NCBI GenBank assembly: GCA_002633005.1
Contig: NMRA01000034.1
Span: forward strand, 767,766-831,765
From: Phoronis australis
Lineage: Eukaryota > Phoronida > Phoronidae
Direction: 5' to 3'
DNA: 64,000 nt
The stretch's first letter is position 1. Every line of letters begins with the position of its first letter. The notes beneath the pieces are model-generated. The model worked only from the letters and a program-made list of their open reading frames with translations, was not told the origin of the DNA and made no database searches. Below are positions 1-11,066 of the stretch, one piece after another. A program made the translations under genes and the position numbers.

Positions 1-282
1 GGATGGTAGTCATCCAAAACAGCACTGCCAGTAAACCTAGAGTTATGATCTATACATGTACTGCCATTACATGAAAGGGAGTCGTGCTTCTTGGGTGTGT
101 AGGCCACATTTCATGAGTGCCAGGACACGTTGATGAGTCAGTGAGCTGTGTTTACAGGACATCGAAACAGGAGCACAGCAGTTTACAGTGGCACAGAAAC
201 GGGAACACAACAGGCTTTTCACAGAGATACAAAAGCGGTGTTACGGTATACAGCTGACTGCCGGGAAAACAAGGCTGAACAT
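1..282 (-). other. HOP2 3' flank / 3' UTR
   Basis: Sequence downstream of the HOP2 stop codon. I see no AATAAA on the minus strand within the window, so the poly(A) site may lie beyond position 1 or use a variant signal. Positions about 110-200 contain phrases like TGAGTCAGTGAGCTGTGTTTACA that resemble the units of the foldback element at 33701-34117. Confidence 0.4.
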
Positions 283-3200
283 TCAGACATCCGGAGGCGA
301 GACTTTGTAATCCTCATCGGTTTCAATTCCTATTTCCTCCTGTAAAGTGCAAAGTGTGAGTTAGTGAGCAAATGCATATTGAGCAATAAATTTTACAGTG
401 TAATAAGAGAACTGTAAATATGAAACAGATAATGGTAGCAGTGGCAGGCAACTTCTTGTATCACATGTAAATCCACGTTACACAATGGTTGCAGTGCCGG
501 GCAACTTCTTGTATCACATGTAAATCCACGTTACACAATGGTTGCAGTAAGAATAACTTTGTTTGCCCCTTTAACATGACTGAAAATTACTGTAATGACA
601 AAGAAAATTTGAAATCAACTTTTTTACATTGTAATTCAAACTGGTGTTGCTCTGACAATTACGGTGTACTTACATACAACTGTTTCTTTGATTTTGGGTA
701 ACCCTCTAGTATAGCATCTAGCACATCTTTGCACTGTAACAAGCAACAAAATTCACAATGGACAGAAACATAGTCATGCACGTAAAAACAAGAATCTCTT
801 GTTGACAACTAACCAGGCTACTTTTAAAGTTAGCCTAATAAAGTTGACCTACTTTCAAACTGAGCATCACGGTAACTACCACTGAATTGTTCAATGTGGC
901 TTTTATGTTCAACAACTTGAACTTAAAAAGATATTTGCAGTATCTTCAATGAAATGTTACAAACAATGTAGAATACATGAAGCCTGTGGATAACGCGTCA
1001 GAGTTCTCCTTTTCCCACGCAGTCCCCAATGCTGCAAGTTACCATTCTCTTCCTCTTCCTCCATTCCTTGACCAACTTTGACCGGTCGCTGTAAATCTAC
1101 AACATAAGTTGGCAAAAAATAAATTCCATTCAACCAATGAGAAGATTGACAGCCACAAAATGGCACCACTGAAACAGTGTCCTACAATGTAGGACTGTTG
1201 TTTCAGTGGTGCCATTTTGTGGCTGTCAAAGGGCTCCTATGTGATTCACTGAATTTCCACAATGTAAGACATATGGGTAAACAGACCCCTGTACTCAAAG
1301 AGCCTTCTATCATGGATATAATGTGAGAACCAGTTTGATGCCTGTTCTTCAGTGGAAAAAAATGGTTCTCCAAATGTGGAAACGTAACACCAGACAATCA
1401 TCTATCATTAGAAACACTTTGTCAATACCGAGTCTTGTTTAAAACCTGATACAGCTAGCAGCAAATAAAAGCAAATACCACCATCACTGTGCCAGTACAC
1501 ATGCATCACACAAAATGATGACTTAACATGTAATCCCTCACTTGGATAATCACCCGGTCCAGAAGGTGACTAGTTAAATGACTCGAGGTCGCTTGTAGCT
1601 CAAAATCAATTCTTATTAACAACATCAACTTTCTCCACAGGCATATTTGCTTTTGAAAGCAACATCTTATCATTTGTTTGAACTGAAATCGACAACAACT
1701 CATCTGGAATTACTGAATAGCCATAATGCCATTGCAGTTGAAACTAACCCACCACGACAAGTACTTTAAAGCCTATCTTCAACAGTAACACAAGTAAATT
1801 TTGTTCCTGTAGTATGTTAAGAGTATTGATCTGAGCCCACTAGTGCCATAAATTGCCAAATGTAACGAACTGTTAGACGTATTGGCTTGCTTTTGTCGAA
1901 GTCACCACGACAATAACTTTTTAATTCAAACAGCTGCGAATATCACCCGCACGCAATGGTGTTCTATTCAGACCCCTATTCAATACAACCTTTTGTTGTT
2001 TGTGCTGGGATCTCGCGGTGACGCAACATGGCACGAAAAGCCAGCTTCACTTATCATTTGACGGGCTTACACTTGTGTGATTGAACTCCCGTTTTCTTAT
2101 TTTACTAAGGCTTTGCTAGGACTATCTGGTTAGCCTAATACATATAAAGTAACAAAATGCCGTTGAAGTTAGGCTTTAATGAGCCTGCTCTGAAGAAAAA
2201 AACACATTTTAAACTTTTCGAGTCTAGAAATGATGTCTAATGGTAACCCTAAGTAGCATAATATCATGGTAAAACATCAACAAGTTTGAACAAACAATAA
2301 ATATCAAGATTGTCCCTTTTTCATTTTGCAAAAGCTTCTAACATCTTCTTGAACATCCGTTTTTTCTCAGAATCTTTATCTATGTCTTGAAAGTGATACG
2401 ACACTTATTTGATGTTACTTATATTATACGAAAAAATGAACATACAAAATTGAACCAGCTGGCCAAATTGTAAACGAAAAGTAACGTTTGTCTGTTGACA
2501 AAAGGTGCGGGTTTATCGCCTCTTCCAGGTGTATTCGGCAGACAAGCATAAAGATTCTAATACTCCAACATTCTACGTGACAGATGAAAAACAGCATTCG
2601 CACTGAATGACTTAAAACCAGTCAATACATTGATCAGTCAACAGTATCCAGATCTTTAGGCTTATATTCCCAAAGCAAGAAGGTCCTTTAGTATTCTGTG
2701 ATTATCTGACATTTTCTGATAGTCACCTTTTCTTTCTCTTCCTTCGATATCAGCACCTGCCCTTCTTGAAGTTTGACTAACTTGTTGCTTAGTTTGGTAC
2801 ACTGAATTAAAAATTATAAGCATTTACAAAATACACAGCAGCAATAAAGTTACGTTTCTCTGGTGCCGAAGCAAACGAGGGCATGTTTTCCTTAAAACAA
2901 CACTAAAATGAGGTAAAAACATTCCAAAGTAGTAATAGCGTATATATTTACATGAAAGCGAAGGGTTTGAGGATAAGTGCCAACCTTGTGCCAACATGAT
3001 ATTTTAGGTTTTCTAAAGCGTAATTAGAATCAACCCACTTTTTGTAGAAAACTTGGAATGAAAAGAAATAAACCAGTTAAATAACATTGCAAATGAACAT
3101 AACAGGTAAACAAACTCATAAGTTATACTCTAATGAGTGGAATAAATCCAAATTCCCATTCTTTATAAATCACAATGAACACAGAGTTGAATAAAAATTC

Positions 3201-6200
3201 AAAGTCTTCCTGACAGATTTCTAAAGAAAACTAGTAATTAAAAATTAGTAAAACATAATTCTCTCTTGGCATTGTTTTGCTGTGCAGTTGTCTTCAAACA
3301 ATTTCTAAGTTTTGCAGCACAGAAACTAAATCTTTAAAAATGACAATTTTGGCACTGTGATCACTTGACTAAATAATTACCAGACAATGTTCTTTTATAC
3401 GAGACTCCCGTCCCCATAGTCTATGTGAAACTGAATAAAAATACAAAAAGTATCCAACTACAAGACTCCAGAACCTTTTAAACGAATGATCAAAGAATGC
3501 CTTCAATATCCATGTTTTACACAAGATCCCATAACACAAACCTCATCTGAGAGTGAATTCAGCAAGTCAGTTGCTTGTGCTGTAGTCAGTGAGCTTGACA
3601 GATTCCTGAGAGCTGCAAAGTGAACAGCGGCTGATAGTCCCAAACGAAATGTTGAATAAAGTAAAGTAATAAATTCATGCACTCAGTACTAGGCAAAGGC
3701 ATACATGGGTTTGATGACAAGTGTTTACAGCTTAAAATCCATTAGAAAACTTTATGATGTCAAAAGCATTATTCAACAGAAACAACATGGAATACGATAA
3801 TGTGTGATGACTTGTGATGCAGGATAATGAATATAAAACCTTTTAAGCAAAAGAGACAGCAGGATCTGCAGGCAAGTCATTTTACTTCTTATTGTATTTC
3901 GGGACAAATACATAAGTTGAACAGAGATAAATACAGCCACACAATAGAAGAAATCCATTGGAGACAGTTGTCATGTATCAAATACAAATCAAATGCAATA
4001 AAGATAATTCGATGGATGAATGAGCAAACATTTACATTAACAAAATGATGCCTCCAAATTACCATTTCAGGATTAGCTATTCAAAGCCTATAGGGGTAAT
4101 AAAATGACTATCTTCTCACCCAGGACCATATGCCCTTTGTTAAGCTGTGTTTACTTACACAGGACAACTGTACCAGTCATTTAGCTAAAAGCAGGGTTCA
4201 AAAAGAACTACTTTCATAGACCTTGCATGTCAATTCCATAAGGNTTGTTGGTCTAGTTCATTGTCACTCCCTGTAACTGACTGTATCTGTGCTTCATTAC
4301 TTGTTGCTTGGCCTAGCTAGGTGGCCACTGTATTATGACTTCTGAGGATGGTGTTTAATAAATGACACCGAAACATGTCAAGTTTTAAAACCGTTGTTGT
4401 TTTCGTGAATAAAAACATTCCAAGTTAGTAATAGTGTATATATTTCCATGAAAGCGAAGGGTTTGAGGATAAGTTCCAACCTTGTCCCAACATGATATTT
4501 TAGGTTTTCTAAAGCGTAATTAGAATCAACTTATTGTAGAAAACTTATGCAGCTGGAATGAAAAGAAATAAACCAGTTAAATAACATAGCAAATGAACAT
4601 AATAGGTAAACAAACTCATAAGTTATACTCTAATGAGTGGAATAAATCCAAATTCCCATTCTTTATAAATCACAATGAACACAGAGTTGAATAAAATTCC
4701 AAGTCATCCTGGCAGAAAAGTAAATGGTGTTTTGACAGATTTCTCAACAAAACTAGTAATCAAAAATAAGTAAAACATACTTCTCTCTTGGCACTGTTTT
4801 GCTGGTGTGCAGTTGTATTCAAACAATTTCAAAGTTTTGCAGCACAGAAACTAAATCTTTAAAAATGACAATTTTGGCACTGCGATCATTTGACTATTAA
4901 ATAATTACCAGACAACGTTCTTTTATACGAGACTCCCGTCCCCATAGTCTACGTGAAACTGAATAAAAATACAAAAAGTATCCAACTACAAGACTCCAAA
5001 ACCTTTTAACCGAATGATTATAGAATGCCTTCAATATCCATGTATTACACGAGATCCCCATTACACAAACCTCATCTGAGAGTGAATTCAGCAAGTCAGT
5101 TGCTTGTGCTGTAGTCAGTGAGCTTGAAAGATTCCTGAGAGCTGCAAAGTGAACAGTGGCTGATAGTCCCAAACAAAATGTTGAATAAAGTAAAGTTGTC
5201 AATTCATGCACGCAGTACTAGGCAAAGGCATACATGGGTTTGATGACAAGTGTTTACAGCTTAAAATCCATTAGAAAACTTTATGATGTCAAAAGGATTA
5301 TTCAACAGAAACAACATGGAATACAATAAAGTGCGATGACTTATGATGCAGGATAATGAATATCAAAATCTTTTAAGCAAAAGAGATGTCAGGATCTGCA
5401 GGCAAGTCATTTTACTTCTTATTGTATTTCGGGACCAATACTTAAAGTCCTTCTCTCACGCATTGTTAACCCTTATTACATGGTTAGAAGATGTTATAAG
5501 GATCCAAGAAGTACCTACCCCATAACTAATACACAATCCGTACTCGAAAACAGTTTAAATGAACGTGCCACTCACGATTCGCACCTGAAACACCGCCATT
5601 TTGAACTTGCCGCCAACCCGGAAGTACAATTCATTCAGGAACCCGAGAAAATGCCGTCAGTGCGACTGGAGCAGTGCCTGTACTGTTACCAGCCAGCAAA
5701 CGGGGATAAAAAAAATCAACAGCGCGCCTTAATTTTGATAAAATCAAACTACGGACAGTTTTATGGAATTTGCTGAAGAAATGTGACGAATAAATTTTGA
5801 CAGAAATTATTTTGCCAGACTCGGGACCGCAGCCTATTGGACCCGGTACGGATCGAGACCAAACACTGGCGAACGATAAATGCATGCGGTTGCAAGCTGT
5901 TTTGTCGAAGTAAAATGATCAAATGATAAATGCTGCATATAGGTAGTTTCAGACACTTGCATGAAATTACGGGCTGGTTAGTCCTGTGTCACACTGCCGC
6001 GGCAGACCCTTAGTTAGCCTCAGTCACCAGCTACCATTGAAGACTATAGTCAAAATACAGCTTGTTAGTAGGCCTATACAGCTTTGCGCCAAGACTACCC
6101 TTAGGCCTAACTGGTCGCTGGCCACAAACACAAAAAACACGAAAATTGAACAAAGTTTCTTTTTTGTAGCAACGTTTGTCAAAATGTATCAACGTTAAAT

Positions 6201-9200
6201 CTTCACAAATTACAAAGTAGCCGATTGAACATGCCTTTCAGTTCAGCAAAAGTCGACATTGTAGGTGCCGCCAGAAATGAGACGAAGTCCAATGGGAATT
6301 GTGAGCACATTTATCACTTAATGACTGAGTAACAACTGCGAGGCTGAAATTTGGACTGGTGAACACTGCTAAATCGTGCAGAATAGTAAGTAAAGATATG
6401 TCTAACTAAATTTCACCGTAATTTGTTGGCGAAAACAATTTACACAAAGTTTTAAACTCGTAACTCATCCCGCTGTCCTCCAATATGGCCGACGCGATCC
6501 AAACAAAGTGACCCAAATTTCGCCACAAAAATTGCAATAACTTTACAGTGCTTGCCCCGATTTTGATAATTTTTCGATTTTTACTGAGTAGAATGTACTA
6601 CCTTTCCGATGATAGCAAAGTACTTGTTCAAAACGAGGAAAAAAATAAAACCAAAAAAAATTGGTTCGACCCATATTGGNNNNNNNNNNNNNNNNNNNNN
6701 NNNNNNNNNNNNNNNNNNNNNNNNNNNTAATTCGATGGATGAATGAGCAAACATTTACATTAACAAAATGATGCCTCCAAATTACCATTTCAGGATTAGC
6801 TATTCAAAGCCTATAGGGGTAATAAAATGACTATCTTCTCACCCAGGACCATATGCCCTTTGTTAAGCTGTGTTTACTTACACAGGACAACTGTACCAGT
6901 CATTTAGCTAAAAGCAGGGTTCAAAAAGAACTACTTTCATAGACCTTGCATGTCAATTCCATAAGGTCTATTGTGTGTGAATGACACCAGTAATTTGCAA
7001 CCATATGCAAAATTCTAAGCCACTATGAAGACTAGTTACCCCCTCTAAGATCAGATGGGGACTTGCTCAAACCATACACGAGCAGAACCTTAGTTTCAAT
7101 ACACTCACTGTTCTCAGACTGTCTACATGACTGTTCAGCAGCAGTTACTTGTGCTGTCAACTCAGCAATTTTGGTGTCCATGTCTTTGATTTCAGTATCA
7201 TTGACGTCTGGATATTGAGACTGCAATCAGAAGATGTGAAAATAATTGATAGACAAGAGATTTACACCTTTTAAGGTGATTAAAATCACATGGGAAAGGA
7301 ATTGGACCAAGTGTGGTCAAAGAGGCATTGGATGAGGGTGCAAAACAAATTCCATGCCCTCAGTGTGAAAACATTAGCAAACATCAGACATACAACTCTT
7401 GAGTGTTCTGACACTAAAAAAGTGACTATCCTTTAATTTCAGTTCTGTCAGTGCAAGTTGGATCCACAGTTGACAAAAAGAAGCCTGGCATGTTTATTTC
7501 ACTCACAACACTTTGTAACATTGAATATTTTGTGTGAATCAATTAAGTATCATTGTGCACAAGGCTGATGTTGTTATTTAGAGACATTCTGACTTACCAT
7601 TTTATGTAAAAACAAAGAAATCCATTTCTGAATTAAGCAAATTCTATTTTACTATCGAAAGCCATAAATAATGATCAGGGAATAGCCATTTAGTTTGCAG
7701 GTGAACTACAGTATGCAGTTTCATTTTATCCATAACTAGCTGCACGCCATGTTTATTGTTCATCACAGCTGGAAAAAGAACAGCGTCATCAGAAAGAAAG
7801 TATTTCAATTTATCCGCTGCAAAACGACAGTTGATAGATTTATAGTCACAATCATGGAATTTGGTGATTATATTATTTTTTGTTGATTAAAAAAATATTA
7901 GAATTGTGGCATCTGCAACTGAAATACATAAATTGTTTTTTAATTGAAACCTCAACTTCCCTAAAAGAAGTTACGATTCCGTGAAATACATTTGCTTCCC
8001 ATTATTGCATAAAATCAGGGTTTCTAGTTATTTGATGCCGTGATGAGCAATTGGTGTAATTTCTGCTCAAGACATGGGAAAACTGAAGGAGGTGCTGTTA
8101 AACCAAATGTACTATTGACCCACTCGTATCAACAACGGTCATTTCATTGTGCGCTATATAGGAAAATGGCTATTTCTGAGGTTAGCACTGACTTTTTGAG
8201 GATTTTGAACATCAACCTTGCACCGTTCCATTTTTTATTTACTTTAACATGGTATTAAATGAGTACTGGAATCATGTAATGTAAATGCGATCATTATGAA
8301 GAAGTCTAATACAGAGTAAATTCAAGAAGCAACTGGGTGTAATTAAAATCTGGAAACTGTGCTAACCACTTGAAAAGAATGAAGACCAGTTGAACCCCGC
8401 CTGGACAAGACATTAACATGCTGTCGAGTTCTACATTTGATGTATTGTGGTAGCAAAATAAAATGAAGACCTTCTGTGAAGGAATGCCAACTATCTCAAT
8501 AAAATCCACAAAAATATTTTGGTGAGGCAACAGTACCTGATCAGCCACATAGGCTTTCTGTTTGCCATTAACTTTCTCCACAATCTTTCCTTCTTGAGCC
8601 ATAGTCTCGAGGGCTTTCACAATGGCCTATGAAACAGAATTCATAATCGAGTATGAAGTGTTGGAGTTTATTTTTGAATGCTTGATACAGTGGAGCCCAC
8701 TCTATGTTCCGATAAGACAGTAAATGAATTGAAGAGGAATTTGAATGGTTTTTCGATAGAAAAGTGACGGCACAAAAAATTATGCTGATAAATGGTGAGA
8801 ATTAATTTTGATGACTTTTTAATTAATGACAATAGCCGAGAATATGACAATATGCGGGTTATTTTACACGAGTTTACAGGGAAATGACTCATTTTTTGTC
8901 ACATCATGACAAAGACAACAGGGATATTTTATTATGCAGTATGACATTAAGTGAGTTCCACTCTATCTGGCTATGATTACCTAGCAATGCTAAGACCAGT
9001 AACAAAGAGACCACTAGAATTTAACAATGACATAAAACACGGCTAACTAATCTGGCATTACTTTATAATGCCAGGGCTCAAAAATAATGCAAATAAGGAT
9101 TTTAACAAAAATGAAAGAACAAATTTAGGGTTCAATATACTCTGAAGAAAGTGTTAAGTTTTTCTGTAGTTCAAAACACATTGGCTTTCCGCACTATTTA

Positions 9201-10591
9201 TTTTCAGTAAAATCCAAAGAAGCAATCCGTGGGCATCTCTGCTTTACATGTTAAACCAGTCGGCATAATGAACGAGCCATCACTGAGCCATATTATGGCA
9301 AACTGCATTAGATCGAGCTTTCTTTACCGTCTTGCCATACTCCTTGTGTAGATTAAGATGGATGTCATTGGCACTGTATGGTCGATTCTGCTTATTCAAG
9401 TAATCCAGCACTGCTTTGGGAGCTGAAATTAAAAACAATTGATATTTATGACACGTAAACACGAAAAATTCCAGCATTATTTTACAAGAAAAAGGGGCGG
9501 TGTGCTTTTTCCAAGCTCATGCATTGCTTACACCAATTGAATAACTTCATTTTTTTATGTATAGACACCTCAACAACAGTTTGGAAATTTGTGTGGTGCT
9601 CAGTTGTTCAATAAAAAGTGTTTAAGTGTTGCCAAATTCATAATCTTTTATTAACATGGAACCAGCACCGTAATTTTTATTGAAAAAAATGAATGCTCAA
9701 ATTGAATACACATTTAGCTCCAACTGAATTTGCAATATTCACTTTGAGACCGAGCCCTCCACGGCAGCAAAGTTACTAAACACTATAGGGAAAGGGGAAT
9801 GGTTGGGTTTTTCAGTGGTATGCAATATGACTTAATTAAACCAAAAATAATAAAAACACGGGCAAGTCACGTGAACACAACTTTCCAAACCATTTTGTTG
9901 AGGTGTTTATATTCTTAGAACCCTATGTCATACTCGCTATGTTACGCACTCGCACTGCGGGATGAGTACAACAATTTCACTGACCGGCTAGTTGGGATAC
10001 AGTTGTGTCCTTATAGTTTGACAGCAATAGCAAGGCCGGGGGCAGAAATTTGGCAAACCAACGTTTACATAGTACATTGTCCAGCTCNTCTCATTGACGG
10101 TCTGACACTCCCAATATTTAAAAAAACTATTTCCAAACGACATTCAACCCACCGATTACTTTTGTAATTTGTATGACTGCAAGCTGTTACCCCGCTCACT
10201 ACCACATCATTACCAACACTAGCAGTCAACACAGTTGTTTCAATGTTTGTCAAGTTTAGTGGAACGTCAGTGATACTAGATCAGATCGTGATGTTGGAAA
10301 TTTCTTGGTTTTAACAGGCCAGGGCCAGGGGAATGGTAGTCCTACTGTACATGTACAACAGTACGTAATCTAGGCAGTGACCACTGTCTCAACTAGCACC
10401 GCCAGTACCGACTGCAGTAGACCGCCAGTAGGACTCTACGAGTCAGTAGGACGGTGGTCCTGTCTATTGTCGTATTGACTAATCCAACTACAAAAGAATG
10501 CAACAATACGGCTAAACTATAAAGGCAGCATCACAATAACTGAAAAACGAGAATACTTCGTACCACACGCGTCTTTGCTACCCTTACTCAT
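283..10591 (-). CDS. PSMC3IP: Homologous-pairing protein 2 (HOP2/PSMC3IP), complete, nine coding exons
   Basis: HOP2 pairs with MND1 in the nucleus and stimulates DMC1/RAD51 strand exchange in meiosis. Coding exons in transcript order: 10591-10564, 9422-9328, 8626-8537, 7220-7109, exon 5 as 5141-5071 or 3612-3542, 2801-2727, 1096-1043, 733-674, 339-283 (TGA 285-283). Every junction is GT-AG and all phases agree, giving 213 residues against about 217 in human. Seen motifs: winged-helix DNA-binding region about residues 10-71 (DYLNKQNRPYS; GKQKAYVADQ), a leucine-rich coiled coil about 75-155, basic EWRKRKR at 168-174, ILEGYPKSKK at 183-192, and GIETDEDY at 199-206 near the C-terminus. All match the order of known HOP2 proteins. 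The start is the ATG giving MSKG, as in vertebrates. The exon 1 donor (GTACGA) is weak but keeps phase. The odd point is the duplicated exon 5. Function comes from the family; the exon chain is read directly from the sequence. Confidence 0.95.
437..546. repeat. Tandem duplication, 53-bp unit, about 2 copies
   Basis: GGCAACTTCTTGTATCACAT begins at 447 and again at 500. Each copy continues through ATGTAAATCCACGTTACACAATGG, so the period is 53 bp. It lies in HOP2 intron 8 (340-673). The copies are nearly identical, indicating a recent duplication. Confidence 0.9.
1146..1229. repeat. Near-perfect 84-bp palindrome (loop-less hairpin)
   Basis: TTGACAGCCACAAAATGGCA begins the left arm at 1146. Its exact reverse complement ends the right arm at 1229, with 30 bp of perfect outer pairing. 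The inner parts (AGTGTCCTACA and TGTAGGACTGTT) also pair apart from about one unpaired base, leaving almost no loop. It is in HOP2 intron 6, about 50 nt upstream of the exon 7 acceptor on the transcribed strand. It could be a MITE remnant or an inverted duplication. Confidence 0.95.
1230..2726. other. HOP2 intron 6, no gene recognised
   Basis: Most of the 1.6-kb intron between exons 6 and 7. Apart from the palindrome at its downstream end, I see only AT-rich sequence without coding support. A CAG-preceded minus-strand frame near 1680-1600 and a lysine-rich frame near 2390-2310 were examined and do not join to HOP2 in phase. Confidence 0.6.
2915..4243. repeat. Duplicated segment, copy A (carries HOP2 exon 5a)
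   Basis: From AAAAACATTCC near 2916 through about 3910 this segment matches 4410-5442. From TAATTCGATGG at 4005 to 4243 it matches 6728-6966 with identical length (239 bp). The first part differs from its copy by scattered substitutions and a ~35-bp insertion in copy B (near 4711-4745). The level of difference fits either a recent tandem duplication or two diverged alleles. Confidence 0.9.
3542..3612 (-). CDS. PSMC3IP: HOP2 exon 5, copy a (proximal to exon 6)
   Basis: This 71-nt exon codes for part of the HOP2 coiled coil (LRNLSSSLTTAQ...LLNSLSDE, residues 109-132). It aligns with the human segment that contains LSSALTT. It is bounded by a TTTGCAG acceptor and a GTTTGTG donor, enters in phase 1 and leaves in phase 0. 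It lies next to exon 6 in the transcript direction. The second copy at 5071-5141 codes for the same residues and differs here by a silent change in a leucine codon. Confidence 0.85.
4244..4409 (+). mobile_element. Insertion at duplication junction, Penelope-type end
   Basis: This 166-bp stretch separates copy A from copy B and is not present at the corresponding place after 6966. It begins with an undetermined base (N at 4244) and contains the hammerhead-like motif at 4338-4383. The family assignment rests only on that motif; no reverse transcriptase is present. Confidence 0.4.
4338..4383 (+). ncRNA. Hammerhead-ribozyme-like motif
   Basis: In order: ACTT (4338-4341), CTGAGGA (4342-4348, fits the CUGANGA core), T, GGTGT (4350-4354), loop, ACACC (4365-4369), GAAAC (4370-4374), ATGTC (4375-4379), AAGT (4380-4383). 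ACTT pairs with AAGT as stem I and GGTGT with ACACC as stem II. Stem III is minimal, and cleavage would follow GTC at 4379. This is the architecture of type I hammerheads in Penelope-like retroelements. One unpaired T between the core and stem II makes activity uncertain. It lies exactly at the junction of the duplicated HOP2 segments. Confidence 0.5.
4410..5442. repeat. Duplicated segment, copy B (carries HOP2 exon 5b)
   Basis: Parallel copy of 2916-3910. Homology is lost at about 5442 (GGGACCAATACTTAAAG against GGGACAAATACATAAG in copy A) and resumes at 6728. Copy B therefore carries about 1.29 kb of unrelated sequence, including the N gap, where copy A has about 95 bp. Confidence 0.88.
5071..5141 (-). 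CDS. PSMC3IP: HOP2 exon 5, copy b (duplicate exon)
   Basis: A second intact copy of the 71-nt exon, with the same acceptor (TTTGCAG), the same donor (GTTTGTG) and the same encoded peptide as the copy at 3542-3612. Because 71 is not a multiple of three and the exon enters in phase 1 but leaves in phase 0, including both copies in one mRNA would break the frame. Only one can be used at a time. It is either a true tandem exon duplication with forced mutual exclusivity or a second haplotype wrongly placed in series by the assembly. Confidence 0.75.
5443..6727. other. Sequence unique to copy B, with 48-base N gap
   Basis: No recognisable gene. Short open frames here (for example 5480-5776 and 5631-5885) lack family features. 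The block ends in a run of N at 6680-6727, so its right boundary is unknown. It probably represents an insertion into copy B or a wrongly joined haplotype. Confidence 0.5.
6728..6966. repeat. Second copy of the 4005-4243 segment
   Basis: Same 239-bp length as 4005-4243, with the same TAATTCGATGGATGAATGAG start. After 6966 the sequence runs on into HOP2 intron 4 and exon 4, while after 4243 it is replaced by the junction element. This supports the view that 4244-6966 is the added material in a simple HOP2 locus. Confidence 0.9.
7221..8536. other. HOP2 intron 3, nothing recognised
   Basis: A 1.3-kb intron between exons 3 and 4. Open frames such as 8040-8258 have no family features and no splice support. 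No clear repeat structure was seen. Confidence 0.6.
8688..8963. mobile_element. Tc1/mariner-pogo-like MITE, about 276 bp
   Basis: Left end CAGTGGAGCCCACTCTATGTT; the right end reads, in reverse complement, GAGTGGAACTCACTTAATGTC. The terminal inverted repeats are about 20 bp with mismatches and are flanked on both sides by TA (8686-8687 and 8964-8965). CAGTGGARCYCACT-type ends with a TA target duplication are typical of pogo/mariner MITEs. It lies in HOP2 intron 2 and has no transposase. Confidence 0.7.
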
Positions 10592-10740
10592 CGTTGGTAA
10601 TGTCCAAGGCAACAAAAAGTCGTAACAAATCGCAAATGTAAAAATCAAATCTCGTCTGCTTCCCGCCGTAAGATGAGGAAGTTTCCTCTGTTAAAGATAG
10701 AAAAGCGTGACTTACAGATGGCGCTGTGGTGACTAGTGAA
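10592..10740 (-). promoter_or_regulatory. Probable HOP2 promoter / 5' flank with E2F-like site
   Basis: The 150 bp upstream of the HOP2 start codon contains TTCCCGCC (10660-10667), a good match to the E2F consensus. Such a site is plausible for a gene of DNA recombination. No TATA box is evident at a suitable distance. No transcription start can be fixed from sequence. The first, untranslated exon of the plus-strand zinc-finger gene might also start nearby, but I could not identify it. Confidence 0.35.
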
Positions 10741-10960
10741 CAAAAAGGTTTGTTTCAGGAGGTGAAATTCGAGTGTTCAAACAGACGTATACGGTATTTA
10801 AGCCTTTTCAATTTCTTACCAGATTATCCATGATATCATACTGTTTATGGTCTACTGTACGTATCATCCATCTTATGGTATTCGTTCAGAAGGCTCAGTT
10901 GGGTAGCCAAATGTAATTATTTACAGACGGGTGACGTGTCTAGCCACAGCCATGCTGTGC

Positions 10961-11066
10961 ATGAACACAGGCACCTTTATCAGCCCTCAACAACTGTACA
11001 CTAAATAAATCTCTTCATCTTCATTTAGTGTATAGTTGAGGGCTGATTAAAAGTGCCTGTGGCATG
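10961..11066. repeat. Hairpin MITE
   Basis: The left arm (CACAGGCACCTTTATCAGCC..., 10966-11008) and the right arm (11022-11061, ending TTAAAAGTGCCTGTG) are reverse complements with few mismatches. The spacer is about 13 bp (ATCTCTTCATCTT). It looks like a small non-autonomous foldback element. Confidence 0.85.

Noticed and set aside
1506-1703. Minus-strand open frame after a TTTCAG.
   Set aside because: No similarity to HOP2 or another family that I recognise; it lies inside HOP2 intron 6 and does not join in phase.
2300-2400. Minus-strand frame reading DKDSEKKRMFKKMLEAFAK, thought at first to be the HOP2 C-terminus.
   Set aside because: Its phase does not match exon 6, and better exons at 1096-1043, 733-674 and 339-283 complete HOP2 with the expected EWRKRKR, ILEGYPKSKK and GIETDEDY motifs.
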